Shown: in pieces, positions 52,199-60,880 of the stretch
Layout: each line of letters opens with the position of its first letter
How positions within the stretch are numbered: position 1 is the first letter of the stretch
Assembly: GCA_045806965.1 (NCBI GenBank)
Contig: JBJMIG010000003.1
Span: 1 to 64,000 of the forward strand
Direction of reading: 5' to 3'
From: DASYTH01 sp045806965
Lineage (GTDB): Bacteria > Actinomycetota > Actinomycetes > Mycobacteriales > Pseudonocardiaceae
Length of the DNA stretch: 64,000 nt
Position numbers and translations under genes: made by a program
Notes under the pieces: generated by a model
The model's input: the letters and a program-made list of their open reading frames with translations, nothing else
Database searches by the model: none
Told to the model about the DNA's origin: nothing

Positions 52199-53662
52199 TC
52201 AGTTCGGCGGCACCGGTTGTCCAGCAAGAGTTACGTCAACCGTGCGCGAACCGTTGTTCAGCACCAATTTGACCGTGTCGTTCGGGGCGTGTGCGCGGAT
52301 CGCGGCGACCAGCGCGTCGGACGTGTCGATCCGGCGGTCGTCGAGCTGGGTGACCACGTCGCCCTGCTGGAGCCCGGCCTTCGCCGCCGGCCCGTCCGGC
52401 GTGACGCTCTGGATCTTGGCGCCGCCCTGTGGGTTGTCGTTCACCGAGACACCGATCACGGTCTGGGTCGCCTTGCCGGTCTTGGCGATCTCGTCCGCGG
52501 TGCGCCTGGCCTGGTCGATGGGGATGGCGAAGCCGATACCGACCGAACCGGCGTCGCCGCTCGCACTGCCCGGGCTGTAGATCGCCGAGTTGATCCCGAT
52601 CACCCGGCCCTGCAGGTCGACCAGCGGGCCGCCGGAGTTGCCCGGGTTGATCGCCGCGTCGGTCTGGATGGCGTCCATCACGGTCCGCTGCTCGCCCTGC
52701 TGGCCGCCGGCCCGGGTGGGCCGGTGCAGCGAGCTGACGATGCCCGTGGTGACCGTGCCGGACAGGTCGAACGGCGAACCGATCGCCACCACGCCCTGGC
52801 CGACCTTGAGGTCGTCGGAGCGGCCCAGCTCGACCGGGGTGAGCCCGCTCACGTCCTGCGCCTTGACCACGGCCACGTCCGAGTCGGGATCCCGGCCGAC
52901 GATGGAAACCTTGGCGGACTTGCCGTTCTGGAACACCGCGACCAGCTGACCGCCCTGCGCGGCCTCGGCGACCACGTGGTTGTTGGTCACGATCATGCCG
53001 TCCGAGCTGATCAGGAAGCCGGAGCCCTCACCGTTCTGGGCTCGCAGTTGCACGACGCTCGGCAGCACCTTCGCCGCGGCCGCCTCGACGCTGCCGCTCG
53101 GCGCGGTCGCGGTCTGTTTCGCCGGCGGCGGCGTGTTGAGCGCGTTGGTCACCGGCCCGTTGTTCGCCTGCTGTGAGTCGGCGGCCAGGTAGCCGCCCGC
53201 CGCACCGGCCGCACCGCCGACGATCAGCGCGAGCGCGGTCAGCCCGGCGACCACTCGACCGCGGCCGGCCGGCCGCTCGGCGCGCGGACCTGGCCCGTGC
53301 CCCTGACCCGGCGGCGGATACTGCGGCGACTGAAATGGCGGCGTCCCACCGGAATCGTGCCCCGACTGGCCGAAACCGCCGGGAACCCCCGAGCCGAACA
53401 GCACCCGCTCGCCCGGCTCCGCCTGCTGGGCCGCGCTCCACTGGGGCCGCGGCTCGCTCGGGCCCGCGGCCCACGAACCCTGACCCGCCGGATCGGCCGT
53501 CCAGCCGCGCGGCTGCGCCGGCGGCTCCGGCTCGGCAGGCGGCGGCGTCTCGGTCCGGTCCCATGCGGAGTGCTCGGTTTGCGGGGTGGGAGTGCCCGCG
53601 CCGGCGGCTGGGGCCCACGGGCTCGGCTGGCCAGCGGTCCCGTCGGGGTTGTGCTCGGTCAT
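52199..53662 (-). CDS. htrA: HtrA/DegP-like membrane serine protease (PepD type)
   Basis: This 487-aa protein has a Pro/Gly-rich cytoplasmic head, a membrane helix (about 136-158), a trypsin-like domain with H229 (TNNHVV), D262 (DSDVAVVK) and S343 (GNSGGPL), and a C-terminal PDZ domain (about 395-480). It degrades or refolds damaged envelope proteins. Gene order with mprB-mprA and the upstream TCTCAG repeats match M. tuberculosis pepD, which belongs to the MprAB regulon. Confidence 0.94.
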   Translation of the reverse strand: MTEHNPDGTAGQPSPWAPAAGAGTPTPQTEHSAWDRTETPPPAEPEPPAQPRGWTADPAGQGSWAAGPSEPRPQWSAAQQAEPGERVLFGSGVPGGFGQSGHDSGGTPPFQSPQYPPPGQGHGPGPRAERPAGRGRVVAGLTALALIVGGAAGAAGGYLAADSQQANNGPVTNALNTPPPAKQTATAPSGSVEAAAAKVLPSVVQLRAQNGEGSGFLISSDGMIVTNNHVVAEAAQGGQLVAVFQNGKSAKVSIVGRDPDSDVAVVKAQDVSGLTPVELGRSDDLKVGQGVVAIGSPFDLSGTVTTGIVSSLHRPTRAGGQQGEQRTVMDAIQTDAAINPGNSGGPLVDLQGRVIGINSAIYSPGSASGDAGSVGIGFAIPIDQARRTADEIAKTGKATQTVIGVSVNDNPQGGAKIQSVTPDGPAAKAGLQQGDVVTQLDDRRIDTSDALVAAIRAHAPNDTVKLVLNNGSRTVDVTLAGQPVPPN

Positions 53663-53684
53663 GACACCACCTTGCGCCCTCGGG

Positions 53685-53701
53685 CTGAGATCTGCCTGAG
53701 A
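53685..53701 (-). promoter_or_regulatory. MprA-box-like direct repeat before htrA
   Basis: On the minus strand TCTCAG-N5-TCTCAG: two hexamers spaced 11 bp (one helical turn), 22 nt before the htrA start. The same pattern and distance occur before mprA. This spacing suits OmpR-family dimers. Confidence 0.75.
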
Positions 53702-53747
53702 CCAACCTAGGAATCCCAGAAGTCCTTGCCGCCCGTTGGCGGCCGGG

Positions 53748-54539
53748 TCACACCGCGGCCTCGCCGATCGCGTTGGCGATGATCAGCTCACCGACCCGGT
53801 CGGCCAGCAACTCCCCCGCGTCCGGCGCGATCCCGTCGTCGGTGACCAGTACGTGCGCCTCGTCGAGGGCGGCGATCGTGGAGATCCCGACGATGCCCCA
53901 CTTGGTGTGGTCGGCCAGCACGACCAGCCGGCGGCCGGCCTCGACCAGCGCCCGGTCGGTCTCGCTCTCGTTCAGGTTCGGGGTGGTGAACCCGGCGCCG
54001 TCGGCCATCCCGTGGACGCCGAGGAAAACCACGTCCAGGTGCAGCGCGCGGAGCGTCTGCACGGCGACCGGCCCGACCAGCGCGTCGGACGGGGTGCGCA
54101 CCCCGCCGGTGAGCACGACCGTGCGGTCGGTGCGGCCGGCCCGTTGCAACGCGTCCGCCACTCGGATGGAGTTGGTGACCACGGTGAGCTCCGGCACGTC
54201 GTCGAGGAACCGGGCGAAGGTCCAGGTGGTGGTGCCGGCGGAGATCCCGATGGCGGTGCCCGGCCGGATCAGCCCGGCGGCCCGCGCGCAGATCGCCTCC
54301 TTCTGTGGCAACGCGCGCACCGACTTGGCCTCGAAACCCGGCTCCTCGGTGCTGCGGCCCACCACGGAGGTCGCCCCGCCGTACACCTTCTCCACCAGAC
54401 CGCGCTTGGCGAGCACGTCGAGGTCCCGGCGTACGGTCATGTCGGAGACACCCAACCGGACGACCAGCGCCTGCACCTGCACGGCACCGGTCCGGCGGAT
54501 TTCGTCGAGTATCAGTTCCTGACGCTGCCGAGCGAGCAC
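53748..54539 (-). CDS. DeoR-family transcriptional regulator
   Basis: This protein of about 263 aa has a DeoR HTH (RQELILDEIRRTGAVQVQAL, then LGVSDMTVRRDLDVLAKRG) and a sugar-phosphate-binding DeoRC domain (IGISAGTTTWTFARFL). It usually senses phosphorylated sugars. GTG 54539 is taken as start; TTG 54545 is an alternative. It stands between htrA and mprB, splitting the mycobacterial order; its targets are unknown and no sugar operon is adjacent. Confidence 0.88.
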   Translation of the reverse strand: MLARQRQELILDEIRRTGAVQVQALVVRLGVSDMTVRRDLDVLAKRGLVEKVYGGATSVVGRSTEEPGFEAKSVRALPQKEAICARAAGLIRPGTAIGISAGTTTWTFARFLDDVPELTVVTNSIRVADALQRAGRTDRTVVLTGGVRTPSDALVGPVAVQTLRALHLDVVFLGVHGMADGAGFTTPNLNESETDRALVEAGRRLVVLADHTKWGIVGISTIAALDEAHVLVTDDGIAPDAGELLADRVGELIIANAIGEAAV

Positions 54540-54590
54540 GAACAAAAGACTACACAGTTCAACGCTGTATTTTGTGCACTCTCCGCGGCG

Positions 54591-55994
54591 TCATTCGGCG
54601 GCCACGCCGGGCAGCCGCAGGGTGAACAGCGCGCCGCCGTCCGGAGAGTGGCCGGCCAACACCTCCCCGCCGTGCCGCAGCGCCGCCTGCTGCACGATCG
54701 CCAAGCCGAGGCCGGAGCCAGGCAGCGTGCGCGCCTCCTGGGAGCGGTAGAACCGGTCGAACACCCGCGGCAGGTCCTCATCGGAGATGCCCGGACCCTC
54801 GTCGGTGACCTGGAGCACCGCGAACCCGTCGCCGGTCGGACCGAGCCGCACCGAGACCGTGCCGCCCGGCGGGCTGAACTTGATCGCGTTGTCCAGCAGG
54901 TTCAGCACCGCCCGTTCGAGCGCCGCCGCGTCGCCGATCAGCCGCCACGGCTGGACCAGCACGTCGAAGTGCAGGTTGGCGGACCTGCGCTTGGCCCGGT
55001 CCAGCGCCTGCTCGACGATCTCACCGAACTCGACCGGCTCCCAGACCGTGTGCGCGGCATCCTCCCTGGCCAGCTCGACCAGGTCGCCGATGAGCTGGGT
55101 CAGCTCGTCGAGTTGGGCGCGCAGATCCTCGTGGATCTCGGTCTTGTCGAGGTCGGACAGCGTGGGCGAGTTCGGCGCCTCGGCGGCCAGCAGCAGCTCC
55201 AGGTTGGTCCGCAACGAGGTCAGCGGCGTACGCAGCTCGTGGCCGGCGTCGGCGACCAGCCGGCGCTGCCGGTCCCTGGCCACCGCGACCGCGTCGAGCA
55301 TGGTGTTGAAGCTCTGCGTGAGCCTGGCCAGCTCATCGTCCCCGGCGACCGGGATCGGCCGCAGGTCGCCGGTTCTGGCCACCCGCTCGGTCGCCTCGGT
55401 GAGCCGCTGTACCGGACGCAGGCTGCGCCTGGCCACCGCAACGCCGGCCAGCGCGACCAGCACGATCGCGGAACCGCCGATGAGGATCAGGAACACGGCC
55501 AGGCGGCTGAGCGCGTCCTCGGTGGCGTGCAACGGTTGCGCGATGACCAACGCGGTCCCCGACCGGTACGGGTAGGGCACCGCGAGCACCCGGTAGTCCG
55601 CCCCGTCGGTGCGGATCGAGCGCGGCAGGCGACCTTGGGCCACGGCCCGCTCGTCGGGGCCAATCGGCGGGCGGCTGCCGGGCGGGCTGCGCAGCACCTG
55701 CGAGACGCCGTTGCCGTCGATGATGTCGAAGCGGATGTCGGAGAGCCGCAACGAGTAGGTGGGCACCGTCGAGCCCTCGGTCTGCACCACGGTCGGATCA
55801 TTGACCAAGCCCCCGGCCCGTGCCCCCAGGTTGTCGTCGACCTGCTGGTAGAGGTTCTGGTACACGATCACGTAGGCGCCAATGGAGACCAGCAGCACCG
55901 CGCCGGCCACGCACAGCGCGGCCAGCAGTGCCACCCGGGTTCGCAGGGTGATGCGCTGGTGCCTGCGCTCGGCCGGACCATGCGGCTGGATCAC
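54591..55994 (-). CDS. mprB: MprB-like sensor histidine kinase
   Basis: This 467-aa kinase has two membrane helices (about 25-47 and 165-190) flanking an extracytoplasmic domain, a HAMP segment (RRSLRPVQRLTEATERVA), HisKA with GHELRTPLTSL, and HATPase motifs (NLLDNAIKFSPP, DEGPGISDEDL, GSGLGLAIVQQ). It forms MprAB with the next gene and senses envelope stress. The GTG start overlaps the mprA stop by 4 nt (GTGA). Confidence 0.93.
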   Translation of the reverse strand: MIQPHGPAERRHQRITLRTRVALLAALCVAGAVLLVSIGAYVIVYQNLYQQVDDNLGARAGGLVNDPTVVQTEGSTVPTYSLRLSDIRFDIIDGNGVSQVLRSPPGSRPPIGPDERAVAQGRLPRSIRTDGADYRVLAVPYPYRSGTALVIAQPLHATEDALSRLAVFLILIGGSAIVLVALAGVAVARRSLRPVQRLTEATERVARTGDLRPIPVAGDDELARLTQSFNTMLDAVAVARDRQRRLVADAGHELRTPLTSLRTNLELLLAAEAPNSPTLSDLDKTEIHEDLRAQLDELTQLIGDLVELAREDAAHTVWEPVEFGEIVEQALDRAKRRSANLHFDVLVQPWRLIGDAAALERAVLNLLDNAIKFSPPGGTVSVRLGPTGDGFAVLQVTDEGPGISDEDLPRVFDRFYRSQEARTLPGSGLGLAIVQQAALRHGGEVLAGHSPDGGALFTLRLPGVAAE

Positions 55995-56686
55995 GGGGGC
56001 GTCTCGCGAAGCACGTAGCCGACCCCGCGCACCGTGTGCAGCAGCCGCAGCTCGCCGGCCGCCTCGGTCTTGCGGCGCAGGTAGCCGATGTACACCTCGA
56101 GCGCGTTGCCCGAGGTGGGGAAGTCGTAGCCCCAGACCTCTTCCAGGATCCGGGTGCGGGTGAGCACCTGCCTCGGGTGCGAGAGCAGCAACTCGAGCAG
56201 GGCGAACTCGGTGCGGGTCAGGCTGATCAACCGGTCGCCGCGGCGGACCTCCCTGGTGCCGAGGTCCATCTCCAGGTCGGCGAAGCGCAGCGGCGGATCG
56301 GTGCGCTCGACGCCGGACGCGTCGGCGACCGTCCGGCGCAGCAGCGCGCGCAACCGGGCGAGCAACTCCTCGAGGGCGAACGGCTTGGGCAGGTAGTCGT
56401 CCGCGCCGGCATCCAGCCCGGCCACCCGGTCGGACACCAGGTCGCGCGCGGTGAGCACGAGGATCGGCAGGTCGTCGCCGGTACCGCGGAGCCGCCGGCA
56501 CACCTCCAGCCCGTCCAGCCGGGGCATCATCACGTCGAGCACCATCGCGTCCGGCCGCGCCGACTTCACCGCGTCGAGTGCCTGCTGACCGTCGGTCGCC
56601 AGATCGACCTGGTAGCCGTTGAACTGGAGCGAGCGGCGCAGCGACTCCCGGACCGCCCGGTCGTCGTCGACAACGAGGATGCGCAT
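55991..56686 (-). CDS. mprA: MprA response regulator
   Basis: This 231-aa OmpR-type regulator is nearly the same as M. tuberculosis MprA in several blocks (MRILVVDDDRAVRESLRRSL, PKPFALEELLARLRALL, HTVRGVGYVLRETPP). Phospho-Asp lies in VLDVMMPRLDG. It controls stress sigma factors and pepD in mycobacteria. TCTCAG direct repeats lie 22 nt upstream of its start, consistent with autoregulation. Confidence 0.95.
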   Translation of the reverse strand: MRILVVDDDRAVRESLRRSLQFNGYQVDLATDGQQALDAVKSARPDAMVLDVMMPRLDGLEVCRRLRGTGDDLPILVLTARDLVSDRVAGLDAGADDYLPKPFALEELLARLRALLRRTVADASGVERTDPPLRFADLEMDLGTREVRRGDRLISLTRTEFALLELLLSHPRQVLTRTRILEEVWGYDFPTSGNALEVYIGYLRRKTEAAGELRLLHTVRGVGYVLRETPP

Positions 56687-56708
56687 CTGGTCAGTGTTAC
56701 CCGCCGTG

Positions 56709-56725
56709 CTGAGACGCGCCTGAGA
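56709..56725 (-). promoter_or_regulatory. MprA-box-like direct repeat before mprA
   Basis: On the minus strand TCTCAG-N5-TCTCAG, followed by CA, in the 44-bp gap between the eis-like stop and the mprA start. It matches the htrA copy in sequence, spacing and distance to the start codon. Confidence 0.75.
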
Positions 56726-56730
56726 GGGCG

Positions 56731-57924
56731 TCAGAACGAGTCGGCCATCCGCACCAGCCGGGGTGCCCCGGTGAGCGCGTCGAGCTGCGCGGCGATCTTC
56801 GCGTCCCCGTCGAGCAGGCCCGCCCGCCGCAGCATCACGGTGTCCGCCGAGCCGGCGAACCACGGGCCGAGTGCCCTGGCGTGCAGCCGGACCGCGCCGG
56901 TGCCGCCCGGTGCGCAGAACACCGCTTCGCCGTCGAACCCGATCCGGTGCCGGCCGGCCTGCCACGGCGCGTGCTCGTCGACCACCTCGACGTCGACCGT
57001 GAACGGGCGCAGGAACGCGGCCAACGGCCAGCCCCTGGCGGCCACCGCGGCCGGCAGGTCGACCACCCGCAGCATCCACGGATGGTTGTGTACGTCGTGC
57101 TGCACCGGTTGGGACAGCAGCAGGTCACGCACCGCGGAGTCGATCACCCGCAGGGACACGTCGGCCAGGATGCCCGACCAGCTGGCCAGTTGGCGCAGCA
57201 GCCGGCGCGCGGTGTCCGCGTCCTCGGCCACCAGGTCGTGGACGATCAGGCGCTCGCCGTCCGGGCGCTCCGCGGTCAGGTAGCCGCGCACCCCGTCCGC
57301 ACCGGGCACGAGGTCCACGACGTCCAGTTTCAGGAGCTCATCGAGTCGGTGCGCCGTCGTCGACCGGTCCAGCATCCCGTCCACAGTGGACGCGAAGGTC
57401 AGGTAGGCGGCGTGCAACGCGGGCAGGTCCGCCGGGGTGGCCGGGCGAAGCGGGCGGTCCGCAGTGGGCCTCGGCAACGCGGCGAACAGGTCGACGGGAA
57501 GGATCATCCGCTCGTAGACGCCGGTCTGCTCCCAACCGCGCCCGCGATACAACAGCGGCACGGACGGGAACAGCGCCGACACGCACTGGCGGGCCTCGCG
57601 CATTCCGGCCAGTGCCCGGTCGAGCAGCGCGGTGGCCACCCCCCGGCCTCGCGCGTACGGGTCGACGCAGACGCTGGCCAGGCCGCCCATCGGCACCGGC
57701 CGGCCACCGAAGAACTGCCGGTAGTCGCGGGTCCGCAGGAAGCCGGCCGGCCGCCCGTCCACCTCGGCGACCAGCCCCCACCAGCCCTCGAAACCCTCCG
57801 GAAAGTACGGGTTCGCATCGCCGGGCGCCTCCGGCTCGCGCGGACCCCCGAAGGCGATCCGGCGGATCCGGTAGATCTCCTCGGCGTCCTCCTCCCGGCT
57901 CTCCCGAACGGTCACACCGGTCAC
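56731..57924 (-). CDS. Eis-like GNAT acetyltransferase with sterol-carrier domain
   Basis: This 397-aa protein has an N-terminal GNAT domain (VCVDPYARGRGVATALLDRA), a second GNAT-like half, and a C-terminal SCP-like domain (HRIGFDGEAVFCAPGGTGAV), as in Eis enzymes. Eis acetylates amines such as aminoglycosides and some peptides. The GTG start at 57924 overlaps the EthD stop. It is next to mprAB but the link may be positional only. Confidence 0.88.
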   Translation of the reverse strand: MTGVTVRESREEDAEEIYRIRRIAFGGPREPEAPGDANPYFPEGFEGWWGLVAEVDGRPAGFLRTRDYRQFFGGRPVPMGGLASVCVDPYARGRGVATALLDRALAGMREARQCVSALFPSVPLLYRGRGWEQTGVYERMILPVDLFAALPRPTADRPLRPATPADLPALHAAYLTFASTVDGMLDRSTTAHRLDELLKLDVVDLVPGADGVRGYLTAERPDGERLIVHDLVAEDADTARRLLRQLASWSGILADVSLRVIDSAVRDLLLSQPVQHDVHNHPWMLRVVDLPAAVAARGWPLAAFLRPFTVDVEVVDEHAPWQAGRHRIGFDGEAVFCAPGGTGAVRLHARALGPWFAGSADTVMLRRAGLLDGDAKIAAQLDALTGAPRLVRMADSF

Positions 57925-58238
57925 TCGACCACCTCCGCGGAGAACATCGCCACCAGGTCCATGCCGCCGATCTCGGTGAGGTTCGCGCCGGCCGCCTGCC
58001 ACTCCGGTGAGGCGAACCCGGCCTTCATCGCCTCCTTGGACTCGAAGTACAACTCGGCGATCAGGTACGGCTCACTCTCGCCGAGGAAGCCGGCCACGAA
58101 GGTGCGCGTCACCCTCGCGATCTCCTGGCGGACCAGCCCGGGCACGTTGTCGATCAACGGCTTGTGCGACGCGAAGTACTTCCGCTCGAAGTCCTCCGGG
58201 TTGCCCGGGGTGCGGTACAGGGCGACGTACTTGATCAC
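57921..58238 (-). CDS. EthD domain protein
   Basis: This 105-aa ferredoxin-like (dimeric alpha+beta barrel) protein starts at GTG 58238 after AAGGAG. MIKYVALYRTPGNPEDFERK and SHKPLIDNVPGL are typical of EthD-like proteins. The molecular role of the family is unclear; some act in degradation pathways. It is coupled to the Eis-like gene. Confidence 0.88.
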   Translation of the reverse strand: MIKYVALYRTPGNPEDFERKYFASHKPLIDNVPGLVRQEIARVTRTFVAGFLGESEPYLIAELYFESKEAMKAGFASPEWQAAGANLTEIGGMDLVAMFSAEVVE

Positions 58239-58287
58239 GGGACACTCCTTGTCGGCGGCGAGAGCGTGCACCGGCACGATATAGCGG

Positions 58288-58944
58288 GTGCAGATCATCC
58301 TGCTCCGGCACGCGCAGAGCCTCGGCAATGTCGACGAGCTGGCGTACACCCCCATCCCCGACCATTCGCTGCCCCTCACCGGGCTTGGCGAGCAACAGGC
58401 GAGGGCGGCCGGCGCCGTGCTGCGCCGGGTGCTCGGCGCCGCCCCGGTGGCCGTGTACGTCAGCCCCTATGTCCGGACCGTTCGCACCCTCGAGCTCCTC
58501 GAGCTCGGCGGCCTCGTGCAGTGGACGGTGCCCGAACCGAGGCTGCGCGAGCAGGACTGGGGCAACCTTCAGGACCCGGTCGAACAGGAGCGGCAGAAGC
58601 GGAACCGGCACGAGTTCGGCCACTTCTTCTACCGGCTGGCACACGGTGAGTCCGGCGCCGACGTGGACGACCGGGTGGCCAGCTTCCTCTCCGAGCTCGA
58701 GCTGCGGGTGCAGGCCGATCCCTCGCACCCGGACACCGCGCTCGTGGTCACCCACGGGCTGACCATGCGGCTGCTCTGCCGGCGGATGTTCTCCTGGAGC
58801 ATCGACCTGTTCGAGTCACTGTCCAATCCGGACCACTGCGACCACCGGGTGCTCAGCTTCGACGGCCGGCGCTGGTCGCTGGACCGCCCGTTCGAGCAGT
58901 GGCGCGAGGCGCCGGACGGAACCAGCCAACTGCCGGCCGGGTAG
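58288..58944 (+). CDS. Histidine phosphatase (phosphoglycerate mutase-like)
   Basis: This 218-aa protein has an LRHAQS motif (phosphohistidine His in QIILLRHAQSLGN), later SPYVRTVRT and the second catalytic His in VVTHGLTMRLL. It belongs to the broad-specificity histidine phosphatase branch. GTG start at 58288; substrate unknown. It diverges from the EthD gene. Confidence 0.87.
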   Translation: MQIILLRHAQSLGNVDELAYTPIPDHSLPLTGLGEQQARAAGAVLRRVLGAAPVAVYVSPYVRTVRTLELLELGGLVQWTVPEPRLREQDWGNLQDPVEQERQKRNRHEFGHFFYRLAHGESGADVDDRVASFLSELELRVQADPSHPDTALVVTHGLTMRLLCRRMFSWSIDLFESLSNPDHCDHRVLSFDGRRWSLDRPFEQWREAPDGTSQLPAG

Positions 58945-58967
58945 TGCGCCTCGTCGGCGGGCGCCGA

Positions 58968-59615
58968 TCACGCGATGAGGCCGCCCCGATAGGCCACCAG
59001 CGCGGCCTGCACCCGGTTCACCGCGCCGATCTTGCCGAGTACCGCGGACACGTAGCCCTTGACGGTCGCCTCGGACAGGTGCAGCTCGTTGCCGATCTCG
59101 GCGTTGGACAGACCCTGCCCGATCAGCGTGACCACCTCACGTTCCCGTTCGGACAGCGAGGCGAGCAGCCGCTGGGCCGGTTCCGCGGCCCGGGCGCCGT
59201 CGGCCACCGCGGACAGCACCCGGGCGGCGACCTTCGGGTCGAGCACCGCGCCGCCGCGGGCCAGGTCGCGCACCGCCTTGATCAGCTGGCTTGGCTCGGT
59301 GTCCTTGAGCAGGAACCCGTTGGCCCCGATGCGCAGCGCCTCCTGGACGTACTCGTCGACGTCGAAGGTCGTCAGCATGGCCACGGCGGGTGGCTCGGGC
59401 AGCGCCCGCAGCCGGCGCAGCGCGGACAGTCCGTCCGAGGTACGCATGCGGATGTCCAGCAGCACCACGTTCGGCCGGTGCTGGCGGGCCAGTTCGGCGA
59501 CGTGGACCCCGTCGTCGCATTCGGCGACGACCTCGATGTCCCCGGCGCTGGACAGAATCGTGCGAAGTCCGGAGCGGACGAGCTCCTCGTCGTCCGCGAG
59601 CATTACCTTGATCAC
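58968..59615 (-). CDS. LuxR/NarL-family response regulator, orphan
   Basis: This 215-aa regulator has a receiver (VMLADDEELVRSGL, phospho-Asp in VVLLDIRMRTSDG, KD in FLLKDTEP) and a C-terminal LuxR HTH (LSEREREVVTLIGQGLSNAE). No histidine kinase gene is adjacent; it follows an ABC-2 permease gene on the same strand. Such regulators often control the neighbouring exporter. Inverted repeats lie directly upstream. Confidence 0.92.
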   Translation of the reverse strand: MIKVMLADDEELVRSGLRTILSSAGDIEVVAECDDGVHVAELARQHRPNVVLLDIRMRTSDGLSALRRLRALPEPPAVAMLTTFDVDEYVQEALRIGANGFLLKDTEPSQLIKAVRDLARGGAVLDPKVAARVLSAVADGARAAEPAQRLLASLSEREREVVTLIGQGLSNAEIGNELHLSEATVKGYVSAVLGKIGAVNRVQAALVAYRGGLIA

Positions 59616-59631
59616 CCAAGCCTCACAGACT

Positions 59632-59679
59632 GGCTACGGTGGGATCTTACCCCGTAGCTCTCCGTAGTTGTCGGCTACG
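59632..59679. repeat. Interlaced inverted repeats between ABC permease and luxR
   Basis: GCTACGG (59633-59639) pairs with CCGTAGC (59652-59658), and CCGTAG (59662-59667) pairs with CTACG at 59675-59679 (inside GGCTACG). The block sits just past the permease stop and 17 bp before the LuxR gene. It could be an operator for the regulator or a terminator of the ABC genes. Confidence 0.6.
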
Positions 59680-60880
59680 CGGGCCGCAGGGCGTCGACGA
59701 TTTTGACGCGAGCGCCGCTGCGGACCACGGCATTACGGTAAATCCGCCCGGACAGCCAGACCAGCGCCGGAATCGTGACCAACACCAGCACCACGGCCAA
59801 GGCCGCCTCCCAGGCCGGCACCCCACCCATCGCCAGCCGCATCGGCATCAGCGTAGGCGCGAACGCCGGGATGATCGAGAGCACCTCGCAGAGCCGGTTG
59901 CCCGGGTCGGACGGCAGGATCGAGATGCCCAGCACGTAGCCGAGCACCACGAACATCAACGCCGGCGTGATCACCCCGCCGACGTCCTCCTGCCGGGACA
60001 CCAGGGCCGCGAGGGCCGCGAACACCAGCGAGTACATGACGAAACCGAGCAGGAACCAGATGACCAACCACACCACGGTGCCGAACGCGGCCGAGACCGA
60101 GATGGTCAGCGCCCCGATGGCCAGACCGGCGATCACCCCGACCGAGCCGATGATCGCCATCTGGATCAGGCCGACCAGCCCGATGCCGGCCACCTTGCCG
60201 GCCATCAGCTGCCAGGGCCGGATCGTGGCCAGCAGCAGTTCGACCACCCGGCTGGATTTCTCCTCGACCACCCCCTGCGCCACCGACTGGCCGTTCACCA
60301 GAAGTGCCATGTAGATGAGGATTCCCGCGATGATGCCGAGTGCGAGTTGCTGCGGCTGGTAGGAGTAGGGCTCCTCGAGGGAGACCACGTCGACCCGCGC
60401 GTTCGACACGGTGGCGTTGACCTGCGCCGGATCGCCGCCGAGCCGGCTGATCTCCTGGTTCAGCGCGAGCTGGCCGGCCAGCACGTTGAGTGCGCCGCGC
60501 AGCCGGTCGTCCAGCTCCTTCTTGACCACCACGCGAATCGTGCGGCCGTCGCCGACCAGCAGCGCGTCCAGGTCCCCATCGGCCACCTGCGCGCGCCCGG
60601 TGTTCTCGTCCGGCACCGTCCTGGTCTCCAGGCTCTCGTCGATCGCCGTGGCGCTGGCCTCGAGCGGTTGTTGCAGGGCGGTGGCCGGTCCGGTGAACCC
60701 GACCGTCGCGTCCACGCCGCCGCCGACGAACTTCATCACGACGGCGAACCCGATCAGCAGCAACAGCGTCACCGCGGTGGAGATGCGGAACGCCTTGGAA
60801 CGCAACCGGATGCTCACCTCGCGGCTGGCCACCAGGATCACGGCCTGCGCGGATCCCAGCTGGACGTTCGGGGCGGTCAT
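59675..60880 (-). CDS. ABC-2 type transporter permease (NatB-like)
   Basis: This 401-aa membrane protein has a helix near the N-terminus, a large external loop, and five further helices; VVEEKSSRVVELLLATIRPW is the NatB/ABC-2 signature. With the ATPase upstream it forms an exporter of ions or lipophilic compounds. Overlap with the ATPase gene is 4 nt. Confidence 0.9.
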   Translation of the reverse strand: MTAPNVQLGSAQAVILVASREVSIRLRSKAFRISTAVTLLLLIGFAVVMKFVGGGVDATVGFTGPATALQQPLEASATAIDESLETRTVPDENTGRAQVADGDLDALLVGDGRTIRVVVKKELDDRLRGALNVLAGQLALNQEISRLGGDPAQVNATVSNARVDVVSLEEPYSYQPQQLALGIIAGILIYMALLVNGQSVAQGVVEEKSSRVVELLLATIRPWQLMAGKVAGIGLVGLIQMAIIGSVGVIAGLAIGALTISVSAAFGTVVWLVIWFLLGFVMYSLVFAALAALVSRQEDVGGVITPALMFVVLGYVLGISILPSDPGNRLCEVLSIIPAFAPTLMPMRLAMGGVPAWEAALAVVLVLVTIPALVWLSGRIYRNAVVRSGARVKIVDALRPA

